From assembly GCA_945949475.1 (NCBI GenBank), contig CAMFET010000050.1:1-6591 (forward strand): 6,591 nt of DNA, in the 5' to 3' direction. Below are positions 1 to 5,378 of this stretch, in pieces; the first letter of the stretch is position 1; the number at the start of each line of letters is the position of its first letter. The translations under genes and the position numbers were made by a program. Source of the stretch: an uncultured Phascolarctobacterium sp. GTDB lineage: Bacteria; Bacillota; Negativicutes; Acidaminococcales; Acidaminococcaceae. The notes under the pieces are model-generated. The model worked only from the letters and a program-made list of their open reading frames with translations, did no database searches and was not told where the DNA came from.

Positions 1-37
1 CTAAAATAACTCTCTATGTGAGTGCTACTAAATAATA

Positions 38-67
38 AAATCCCTACCGCATTTGCAGTAGGGATTT
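38..67 (-). terminator. Rho-independent terminator of the trpS-proX operon
   Basis: A perfect 10-bp inverted repeat (AAATCCCTAC with GTAGGGATTT) encloses a 10-base loop and lies 5 bases past the stop codon of the deacylase gene. Read on the minus strand the stem is followed by a T-rich run (TTTTATTATTT, overlapping the stem end). The plus-strand side lacks such a run, so it acts for minus-strand transcription. Confidence 0.88.
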
Positions 68-72
68 CGTCT

Positions 73-561
73 TTATAAAGCTAGGTAGGTAATACGATGG
101 CCCTGTGCTTCAAGGATCTGCACCAGCTTGTGGCAGCTCAGCCATACAGTGGCCGTATTGCTGTCTAAAGGTGTAGCAATAGTGTTATCATGCAGCTCAC
201 TAGCAAAATATGTCTGCACCCTGTGCTGAGCATCTGCTAAAAGGCCAAAGGGTGTTACAGCACCGGGAGTAAGCTCTAAAAGCTGGGCTAGTTCCTCAGC
301 GCTAGCCATAGTAAGCCTGCGGGAGCCGATTTTGGCGCGCAGCTCCTTCAAATCCAGCCTTTTATCCAAGGGTAGCACTATTAAATAAAAGCTGCTACGC
401 TTGTCATCGGTTAAAAGCAGGCTTTTTACTGCTGCTTCGACATTGGGCAGGCCAATGGCTTTGCCTTCGGCTACAGTATAAATGGGCTCATGCTCGCGCA
501 CTACATAATCAATGCTTTGCTCCTTTAAAAGCTGGAGAATAGCTTGTTTTGTAGCTGCCAT
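73..561 (-). CDS. proX: ProX/YbaK-family aminoacyl-tRNA deacylase (prolyl-tRNA editing protein)
   Basis: Free-standing cytoplasmic trans-editing enzyme expected to hydrolyse Ala-tRNA(Pro) (family knowledge), correcting errors of prolyl-tRNA synthetase. The 162-residue protein spans the whole YbaK/EbsC domain. Visible marks, numbered from the ATG at 561, are an N-terminal helix then EHEPIYT (24-29 region), the conserved lysine in AAVKSLLLTD (K46), the GAVTPFGLL glycine/proline loop (100-108) and the NTATVWLS strand near the C-terminus (about 135-142), typical of the ProX rather than the YbaK branch. Start choice: ATG at 561 lies one base after the trpS stop (TAAAATG) and gives the usual family N-terminus. 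An ATG at 579 would add six residues and overlap trpS by 17 bases. Neither has a clear Shine-Dalgarno, so translation is probably coupled to trpS. Cys-tRNA(Pro) specificity is possible but less likely given the ProX-like C-terminus. Confidence 0.92.
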   Translation of the reverse strand: MAATKQAILQLLKEQSIDYVVREHEPIYTVAEGKAIGLPNVEAAVKSLLLTDDKRSSFYLIVLPLDKRLDLKELRAKIGSRRLTMASAEELAQLLELTPGAVTPFGLLADAQHRVQTYFASELHDNTIATPLDSNTATVWLSCHKLVQILEAQGHRITYLAL

Positions 562-562
562 T

Positions 563-1648
563 TTAGAGCTGTTGTTCATAGGGCTGGTTAATCAGCTCTT
601 GGTCATCAAAATAGTTGATGCGCATAGCAGCACGCACGTCGTGTAAGGTATCTGCGGCAGCAGCTGCAGCGACTTCGCTACCCTTACGCAGAATTTCGTA
701 AACCTCGGGAATGCGTGCTTCCCACATATGGCGGCGCTCACGAATGGGGGACAGGGTTTCTTCCAATACCTTAATCAAGAACTTTTTAACCTTAACATCG
801 CCCAAGCCACCACGTTGGTAATGCGCTTTTAAAGCGTCCAAATTCTCGTAGTCGGGCAAATATTTTGCAAAATGCTCCGGCTTGCAGAAGGCATCCAAAT
901 AGGTGAAGACACAGTTGCCTTCGATTTGACCGGGGTCTTCGACACGCACATGGTTGGGGTCGGTATACATGGACATAATCTTTTTCTTTACTACATCGGC
1001 AGGGTCGCTCAAATAGATGCAGTTGCCCAAGGATTTACTCATTTTTGCTTTGCCATCAATGCCGGGCAAGCGCATGCAGGCATCGTTGGAGGGCAGCACA
1101 ATCTCGGGCATGGTTAAGGTGGGGCCATATACAGAATTAAATTTATGCACGATTTCGCGACATTGCTCCAGCATGGGCTCCTGGTCCTCGCCTACGGGCA
1201 CAGTGGTTGCCTTAAAGGCTGTGATATCGGCAGCCTGGCTGATGGGGTAGCAGAAGAAGCCTACGGGGATGCTGGCTTCAAAATTGCGCAGCTTGATTTC
1301 GTTTTTAACGGTCGGGTTGCGTTGCACGCGTGCAACCGTAACTAGATTCATATAGTAAAAGGTAAGCTCGGTGAGCTGGGGAACCATGGATTGCACAAAG
1401 ATAGTGGTTTTTGCAGGGTCCAAGCCACAGGCCAGGTAATCCAAGGCAACTTCAATAATATTTTTACGAACCTTATCAGGATTTTCAGCGTTATCGGTCA
1501 GCGCCTGAGCATCCGCAATCATAATAAACACTTTATCAAATTCGCCAGAATCCTGCAGGCGCACACGCTCACGCAGGGAGCCAACATAGTGACCAACATG
1601 TAAACGACCGGTAGGGCGATCACCGGTGAGGATAATTTTTTCAGACAT
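563..1648 (-). CDS. trpS: Tryptophanyl-tRNA synthetase
   Basis: Class I aminoacyl-tRNA synthetase charging tRNA(Trp) with tryptophan using ATP, in the cytoplasm as a dimer (family knowledge). The 361-residue protein shows the HIGH-type signature PTGRLHVGH (12-20), the VPVGEDQ loop (150-156), and the KMSKS loop (202-206), so all catalytic signatures are present. The segments ILTGDRPTG, RNPTVKNE, AQAADITAFKA, RVEDPG, YQRGGLGDVK and PIRERR match the Streptococcus/Lactobacillus-like TrpRS subtype rather than the Bacillus subtilis type. It is about 20 residues longer than those relatives, with a polar C-terminal tail after NYF (346-361) whose coding sequence approaches the next gene. The start at 1648 is preceded by GGAGG at 1661-1657 with 8-base spacing. 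First gene of an operon with the tRNA-editing gene. No T-box leader is visible. Confidence 0.97.
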   Translation of the reverse strand: MSEKIILTGDRPTGRLHVGHYVGSLRERVRLQDSGEFDKVFIMIADAQALTDNAENPDKVRKNIIEVALDYLACGLDPAKTTIFVQSMVPQLTELTFYYMNLVTVARVQRNPTVKNEIKLRNFEASIPVGFFCYPISQAADITAFKATTVPVGEDQEPMLEQCREIVHKFNSVYGPTLTMPEIVLPSNDACMRLPGIDGKAKMSKSLGNCIYLSDPADVVKKKIMSMYTDPNHVRVEDPGQIEGNCVFTYLDAFCKPEHFAKYLPDYENLDALKAHYQRGGLGDVKVKKFLIKVLEETLSPIRERRHMWEARIPEVYEILRKGSEVAAAAAADTLHDVRAAMRINYFDDQELINQPYEQQL

Positions 1649-1664
1649 TTTCTATACCTCCAAC

Positions 1665-1677
1665 TGCCTCAGGGGCA
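1665..1677 (-). other. Small hairpin in the trpS leader
   Basis: In the roughly 45-base trpS leader a 4-bp stem (TGCC with GGCA, 5-base loop) ends just 3 bases before the GGAGG ribosome-binding site. It is short and weak. It could slightly affect ribosome access or mean nothing. Confidence 0.25.
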
Positions 1678-1700
1678 AATACTTCTCAACCTATCATATT

Positions 1701-1729
1701 ATTATACCTTTTATAGAGTACTTTGTAAA
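1701..1729 (-). promoter_or_regulatory. Sigma-A-type promoter of trpS
   Basis: Read on the minus strand: -35 TTTACA at 1729-1724, 17-base spacer, -10 TATAAT at 1706-1701. The -35 matches the consensus TTGACA at five of six positions and the -10 is perfect. Predicted transcription start is near 1694, giving a leader of about 45 bases before the trpS ATG. Confidence 0.85.
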
Positions 1730-1765
1730 CGGTAAATGTAGCTTGCGAGTATACATTTATATCAT

Positions 1766-1794
1766 TTGACTTATTTTGAAAAAGAGCTTATGAT
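1766..1794 (+). promoter_or_regulatory. Sigma-A-type promoter of the exported-protein gene
   Basis: -35 TTGACT at 1766-1771, 17-base spacer, -10 TATGAT at 1789-1794, each one mismatch from consensus. Predicted transcription start is near 1801, leaving a short leader that contains the ribosome-binding site. It is divergent from the trpS promoter, with about 36 bases between the two -35 boxes. Confidence 0.85.
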
Positions 1795-1812
1795 ATATAA
1801 AGAGAAATATAA

Positions 1813-1820
1813 GTGAGGTG
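1813..1820 (+). promoter_or_regulatory. Shine-Dalgarno that contains a false GTG start
   Basis: GTGAGGTG contains an in-frame GTG (1813-1815) that would add MRCFK before the true start. AGGTG sits 7 bases from the ATG at 1828, which is followed by a classic MKK signal peptide, so the GTG belongs to the ribosome-binding site. Confidence 0.85.
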
Positions 1821-1827
1821 CTTCAAG

Positions 1828-2265
1828 ATGAAAAAATTAGCTTTGTTATTCACCACTTTAGTAACGATGACTGCCTGCAGCCTGTGCTTTGCTGCTGATG
1901 GTAATGATTTAAATAAGCAACAAAAAACTGCTGAGCATTTTATTAATGCTATTGATGCAGCTCCTGCTCCCAATTACACAGTAATTGCTCCCCTGCTCAA
2001 TGCTAAGCTAGCCGAGAAGTTTACTGCGGAGCAATATGCTGCTTGGCAAAAATCCATTAAAGAGCAGTTTGGCACGCTTAAGGAAGCCAAATTCCGCCTG
2101 TTTGAGCGTTTGAATGATGGTTCTGTGGTTACCTATTTGTGCAAGTTTGAAAAGCAAGAGCATGTTTTTATGCAATTAGTTTTTGACCAAAAGAATGCTT
2201 TGTTTGGCTTGAATTTTAGAGTAGTGGAAGAAAAGAAGCCTGCTGAAAATGAGGCTAAAAAATAA
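1828..2265 (+). CDS. Exported DUF3887-like protein, possible lipoprotein
   Basis: Exported protein of unknown function, 145 residues from the ATG at 1828. N-terminus: MKK, a hydrophobic stretch (4-14), then either a lipobox-like MTAC with Cys17 as the lipidated residue or signal peptidase I cleavage after CFA (20-22). The lipobox is imperfect (Met rather than Leu/Val at -3), so both stay open. The mature part (about 30-131) reads like a DUF3887 fold: an AEHFINAID helix, PLLNAKLAEKFTAEQYAAWQK (about 55-75), a QFGTLKEA turn (80-87), then beta strands ending in QLVFDQKNALFGLNFR (116-131). This is the cystatin/NTF2-like pattern of that family. One further cysteine (105). The tail (134-145) is charged, rich in Lys, Glu and Ala. 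Monocistronic, with its own promoter and terminator. The DUF3887 assignment is from memory of the pattern and no function is known. Confidence 0.85.
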   Translation: MKKLALLFTTLVTMTACSLCFAADGNDLNKQQKTAEHFINAIDAAPAPNYTVIAPLLNAKLAEKFTAEQYAAWQKSIKEQFGTLKEAKFRLFERLNDGSVVTYLCKFEKQEHVFMQLVFDQKNALFGLNFRVVEEKKPAENEAKK

Positions 2266-2281
2266 ATAGCTGACTAACAAG

Positions 2282-2325
2282 AAAAGCTGTAGTTTGACAT
2301 TTTAGAGTGCCAAACTACAGCTTTT
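2282..2325. terminator. Strong, probably bidirectional terminator between convergent genes
   Basis: A perfect 15-bp stem (AAAAGCTGTAGTTTG with CAAACTACAGCTTTT) with a 14-base loop, extendable by up to three more pairs (2298-2300 with 2307-2309) after one mismatch. Plus-strand side: six T at 2322-2327. Minus-strand side: TTTTCTTGTT. It lies 16 bases past the exported-protein stop and 16 bases past the DUF554 stop, so it most likely ends both convergent transcripts. Confidence 0.93.
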
Positions 2326-2341
2326 TTATCTTACATTTGTC

Positions 2342-3043
2342 TTATAAATATGATATTAAAAGGGTAATCACAGCGGCAAAGAGCATGCCCGGCAGCAGGT
2401 TGCCAATGCGAATAGCTGTGAGCTTGAGCATATTGCAGCCGATGGCCATAATCATGATGCCCCCGCTAGCAGAGATTTCCTTGAGCATGGCATCGGTAAC
2501 TAGGGGGCCAACAACACCTGCTAAAAGCGTAATACTGCCCTGATAAATACCCACACTTAATGCAGAAAGCGCCACCCCGATACCGAGATTAGCGCTAAGA
2601 ATGAGACTTATGAGGCCGTCCAAGGTGGCCTTGGCAAAGAGCGTGGTGTGGTCAGCGGCTAAGCCATCCTGAATGCTGCCCAAAATCGCCATAGCACCGC
2701 TGCAAAACAAAATGGACGCATTGACAAAGCCCGCTGCAATTGCGGCTGAGGCAGTACTATCACCGTTGCCCAGCTTATTGCCTAAATGCTGTCCTAGTCG
2801 ACCCATGGCCGCTTCAATATCTAAAATTTCACCGACAATGGCACCTAATACCAAACTAAAAATAACAATAATAATATTTTGCGTTTTTAAAGCCATTTGT
2901 ACGCCAATAATAAAAATACAAAGCGCAATGCTATTCATCATGGTAGCCTGCCATTTTTCGGGCAGGCCACGCTTACAAAAAACACCGAGCGATGCACCGA
3001 TAATAATGGTCACACAATTGGCTAGTGTTCCTATTCCAGGCAT
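2342..3043 (-). CDS. DUF554 family integral membrane protein (YdfK/YqgA-like)
   Basis: Multi-spanning inner-membrane protein of the DUF554 family, whose transport substrate or role is not established. The 233 residues cover the full family length. Family marks: N-terminal GTLANCVTIIIGASLGV (5-21), KRGLPEKW (24-31), FVNASILFCSGAMAILGS (106-123), IQDGLAADHTTLFAKATLDG (124-143), LGIGVALSAL (153-162) and IYQGSITLLAG (166-176). Hydrophobic segments near 5-22, 36-52, 56-74, 100-122, 142-165, 168-184, 194-208 and 215-232 suggest seven to eight spans. Start ATG at 3043 is preceded by AAGGGAG with about 5-base spacing. It follows the cyclic-di-GMP gene by 31 bases on the same strand with no terminator between, so co-transcription is likely. 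Nothing looks truncated. Confidence 0.94.
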   Translation of the reverse strand: MPGIGTLANCVTIIIGASLGVFCKRGLPEKWQATMMNSIALCIFIIGVQMALKTQNIIIVIFSLVLGAIVGEILDIEAAMGRLGQHLGNKLGNGDSTASAAIAAGFVNASILFCSGAMAILGSIQDGLAADHTTLFAKATLDGLISLILSANLGIGVALSALSVGIYQGSITLLAGVVGPLVTDAMLKEISASGGIMIMAIGCNMLKLTAIRIGNLLPGMLFAAVITLLISYL

Positions 3044-3074
3044 TTTTCTCCCTTACTCCCTGTCTAATATTTAT

Positions 3075-5096
3075 TTATTCCTTATCCTCATACAGGAAGA
3101 CATAGAAAATATCCTTATTATCCTGATGCGCCAAATGCCCATAATCAACCACGGGCAATTTGCTACCATCCTTGTGCACAATGTGGTACTTAACAAAATC
3201 CATCTCGCGATGATTATCCTTAATTTGCTGGGCGATAGATTCTTCCACCGCGTCGAGCTCATCGGGGCTCACAATGCCCTTAAAGGAGCCGTGCACATGG
3301 TCCATAAAATCGGCCTCATTATCAAAGCCAAACATCTCCCACAAATAGCTATTGGAGGATAAAATACGTTCATCACCAAAGGCTTCATAGCTAAAAAAGC
3401 CGCCCGGCATATGCTTGTAAAGGCTATTAGAATTGGGCGAGGCAGCGAAATCGGCCAGCACCAGCTTAATATTCTCCTTGATATCGGTGGTTTTGGCCTC
3501 TAGTAGCTTGGCCTCAAACTCATCGGCCGGCAGGGGCTTGGAATAATAAAAGCCTTGGATAATATCGCAGCCCTTGTGCTTCAAAAAGAGCATTTGCGAA
3601 GCAGTTTCCACGCCCTCAGCTACCAGCTGCACACCCAGCTCCTTGCCCAAGGCCATAGTATAGCTTAGCACCAGCTCGCCATTTTTATGACCAATAAAAT
3701 CGATTAAGCTCTTGTCCAGCTTGATTGCTTCAAAATGGAGCACATTGAGACCGTTTAAGCAGGAGCGACCGGAGCCAAAATCATCCATATGCAGCAAAAA
3801 GCCGGCCTTGGTAAAAGCATCTGCAATGGGCTTAATCTTTAAATTTTCTAAAGCCACGCTTTCGGTTATTTCTATGGGCACATATTTACGCTCTAAACCA
3901 TATTCGTCGATAATATTCTTATAATTTTCGACTATATCGTGCGCAAAAAGGCTGGAGCGGGATACATTCACCGAAATGGGAATCATCGCTCTGCCCGCAT
4001 CCTGCCATTTCTTTTGTTGCGCACATACATGACGGAACACGTATTTATCCAGCTGCTCGATGAGGCCATCGGCTTCAAAAACGGGTAAAAATTCGCCTGG
4101 CGAAATAATACCCTTTTCGGTTTGCCAGCGCACAAGCGCCTCGGCACCCACAATTTTTTCAGTATAAGTGTCATACTTGGGCTGATACCAAATGACAAAC
4201 TCCTCGTTTTCGATGGCTTTGTTAAAGCGGGCTTCGTATTTTTGCGCCTGCAGCTGCTTTTGGCTAGTATTATCATCATATTTAGCAAAAACACGGCGAA
4301 AATCGTGGATGATGGTGTTTAAAGCCAGCAGCGCCTTGGAGCACATATGAGTAACGGAAATACCCTTATCCACATCCTCATAGATGCCAAATTTAATAAT
4401 AACATTGGGGATTTCGGTATGCTGCAAAAACTCTTTAAAATATTTAACAGTTTGCACCTGCTTATCCAAGGAGCGAGCTTTATAAAGGCTCACAATTTGG
4501 TCCACGCCATAGCGGGCCACCACACCATCACTATAGCAGCTTTGGGTAAGCTGGGCCACGCCGCGCAGCAGCGCTTGGGCCTTGTCTTCACCATAGGTAG
4601 CAGTGATTTGCTGAAAGTTTTTGATATCGGAAATAAGCAGATTAAAGCTGTCGTAGGGATTATCGTCTAAAAGCTTGCGCGCATGACGCAAAAAGGCCTG
4701 CATATTATATAGGCCGGTTGCTCTATCTAAATCGTGATCTTCTTGGGGTTTAGAGGCAGTGGGGGTGTTAAGGCAATAGCCAAGTAAATTATATTTTAGG
4801 CAATTAATAGCAGGCTGATGCCTTTGGTCATTGATGAGGAAGGAAAGCACATGATGCTTGTTGCCAGCGGGCAGAGTGATTTCCAGCACACTTTCGGTAG
4901 CACTTTCGGGCAGGGCCACACAATCCTGCTTGCGAATTACAGGGCAAAAGCTGCAGGGCTCATCCTTTCCCAATAATGCATGATAACATTTTGCGTTTTT
5001 GGCGATATTTGGAATAATTTTTTGAACCGGCTGGTTATATTCAACCACGTTATAATCCGAGTCGATGATTATGGTGCCTAAGGCAATCCCATCCAT
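3075..5096 (-). CDS. PAS - degenerate GGDEF - EAL - PAS protein, predicted cyclic-di-GMP phosphodiesterase
   Basis: Predicted cytoplasmic enzyme hydrolysing cyclic-di-GMP to pGpG; no membrane span is visible. Numbering is from ATG 5096 (673 residues). N-terminal PAS-like domain (about 1-110) carries a cysteine cluster, C37-x10-C48-x2-C51 plus C59, in the sequence CYHALLGKDEPCSFCP. GGDEF-like domain (about 122-268) is degenerate: RYGVDQ replaces RxGGDEF (195-200), the second metal-region Asp is Lys (DIKNF), and there is no RxxD inhibitory site, so no cyclase activity is expected. EAL domain (about 290-533) is intact: E319 (EAL), N377 (VNVS), E409/E412 (EITES), D438-D439 (DDFGSG), K459 (KLDKS), E494/E497 (AEGVE), Q514 (QGFYYSKPL). 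A second PAS-like domain follows (about 560-670), an uncommon place after EAL. The degenerate GGDEF may bind GTP as an activator, as in other such proteins. An upstream GTG at 5105 lies inside the Shine-Dalgarno and is rejected. Followed by the DUF554 gene. Confidence 0.95.
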   Translation of the reverse strand: MDGIALGTIIIDSDYNVVEYNQPVQKIIPNIAKNAKCYHALLGKDEPCSFCPVIRKQDCVALPESATESVLEITLPAGNKHHVLSFLINDQRHQPAINCLKYNLLGYCLNTPTASKPQEDHDLDRATGLYNMQAFLRHARKLLDDNPYDSFNLLISDIKNFQQITATYGEDKAQALLRGVAQLTQSCYSDGVVARYGVDQIVSLYKARSLDKQVQTVKYFKEFLQHTEIPNVIIKFGIYEDVDKGISVTHMCSKALLALNTIIHDFRRVFAKYDDNTSQKQLQAQKYEARFNKAIENEEFVIWYQPKYDTYTEKIVGAEALVRWQTEKGIISPGEFLPVFEADGLIEQLDKYVFRHVCAQQKKWQDAGRAMIPISVNVSRSSLFAHDIVENYKNIIDEYGLERKYVPIEITESVALENLKIKPIADAFTKAGFLLHMDDFGSGRSCLNGLNVLHFEAIKLDKSLIDFIGHKNGELVLSYTMALGKELGVQLVAEGVETASQMLFLKHKGCDIIQGFYYSKPLPADEFEAKLLEAKTTDIKENIKLVLADFAASPNSNSLYKHMPGGFFSYEAFGDERILSSNSYLWEMFGFDNEADFMDHVHGSFKGIVSPDELDAVEESIAQQIKDNHREMDFVKYHIVHKDGSKLPVVDYGHLAHQDNKDIFYVFLYEDKE

Positions 5097-5102
5097 GCTT
5101 TT

Positions 5103-5110
5103 CACCCCTT
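5103..5110 (-). promoter_or_regulatory. Shine-Dalgarno containing a false GTG start for the EAL gene
   Basis: On the minus strand AAGGGGTG (5110-5103) is followed 6 bases later by ATG at 5096. The last three bases form an in-frame GTG that would add three residues (MKS), but using it would leave no ribosome-binding site of its own. The ATG is preferred. Confidence 0.75.
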
Positions 5111-5134
5111 GCTGATTTTGCTTTAATCAGTAAT

Positions 5135-5143
5135 ATTATACCA
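5135..5143 (-). promoter_or_regulatory. Extended -10 promoter of the EAL-DUF554 operon
   Basis: On the minus strand TGGTATAAT (5143-5135) is a perfect TATAAT preceded by the TGn extension. No good -35 is found at 16-18 bases (TAGTTT at 17). Transcription would start near 5128, giving a leader of about 32 bases. Confidence 0.65.
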
Positions 5144-5310
5144 CGCCATACTTGAAAAAACTAGTCATTTAATTTATTCGATATCCACATACAATAAATA
5201 TTAAACCATATATTTTAAAAATCATGTTGCAGTAAAATGGATATAGCATCACTTAGCTTGAGCAGCTTTTTTGCCTAGATGGGCAAATTTTCTCCCATTT
5301 CGAAGCAAAA
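5144..5310. other. AT-rich intergenic region between divergent operons
   Basis: Non-coding stretch between the EAL and nitrilase genes. From 5160 to 5225 it is very AT-rich and shows no open reading frame or RNA gene that I recognise. Between 5270 and 5298 two overlapping inverted repeats occur (see the next entry). It probably holds control elements for one or both operons. Confidence 0.5.
5270..5298 (+). repeat. Two overlapping, mutually exclusive inverted repeats upstream of the nitrilase promoter
   Basis: TTTGCC (5270-5275) pairs with GGCAAA (5282-5287), loop 6, followed by TTTTC. ATGGG (5279-5283) pairs with CCCAT (5294-5298), loop 10. They share the GG at 5282-5283, so only one can form at a time. 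The second covers the -35 position of the nitrilase promoter, so a protein-binding operator is as likely as an RNA structure. Confidence 0.35.
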
Positions 5311-5312
5311 GG

Positions 5313-5321
5313 TGCTATAAT
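5313..5321 (+). promoter_or_regulatory. Extended -10 promoter of the nitrilase operon
   Basis: TGCTATAAT is a perfect TATAAT (5316-5321) with the TGn extension. The -35 position at 17-base spacing (TCCCAT, 5293-5298) is poor, which suggests dependence on the extended -10 or on an activator. Predicted start near 5328, leader about 50 bases. Confidence 0.65.
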
Positions 5322-5327
5322 TTAGAG

Positions 5328-5349
5328 TATACAATTTAAAATATACATT
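5328..5349 (+). repeat. Tandem TATACAWT direct repeat at the predicted transcription start
   Basis: TATACAAT (5328-5335) and TATACATT (5342-5349) are repeated at a 14-base interval with 7 of 8 bases equal, just after the -10 box. The same bases contain GTATA/TATAC half-sites (5327-5331 and 5342-5346). Placement would suit a repressor site, but AT-rich DNA makes such matches common. Confidence 0.3.
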
Positions 5350-5378
5350 GTTTTGCTTTGCATTAAGAGGAGGTTTTT

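Noticed and set aside
872..1603. Plus-strand open frames inside trpS (872-1117, 1017-1250, 1145-1345, 1391-1603)
   Set aside because: They lie antisense within a well-supported conserved gene and show no recognisable domain or ribosome-binding site.
1649..1800. T-box or trp attenuator upstream of trpS
   Set aside because: The leader after the predicted start is about 45 bases, with no T-box consensus, no terminator hairpin and no Trp-rich leader peptide.
1788..1973. Minus-strand 61-codon frame over the exported-protein gene
   Set aside because: Antisense to the signal peptide region. The downstream strong promoter and Shine-Dalgarno support only the plus-strand gene.
2673..3362. Plus-strand 229-codon open frame across the DUF554 and EAL genes
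   Set aside because: Antisense to two conserved genes. The apparent hydrophobic protein is a mirror of the DUF554 codons, with no family match.
3983..4294. Minus-strand 103-codon frame inside the EAL gene, and plus-strand frames 3712-3924, 4122-4322 and 4347-4670
   Set aside because: Out-of-frame or antisense shadows of the EAL/GGDEF gene without independent support.
3075..5096. Active diguanylate cyclase
   Set aside because: The GGDEF motif reads GVDQI and the second metal-region Asp is Lys, so cyclase activity is not expected.
5266..5291. Terminator of a small RNA in the intergenic region
   Set aside because: The 6-bp stem followed by only four T is weak, and no promoter at a fitting distance upstream was found.
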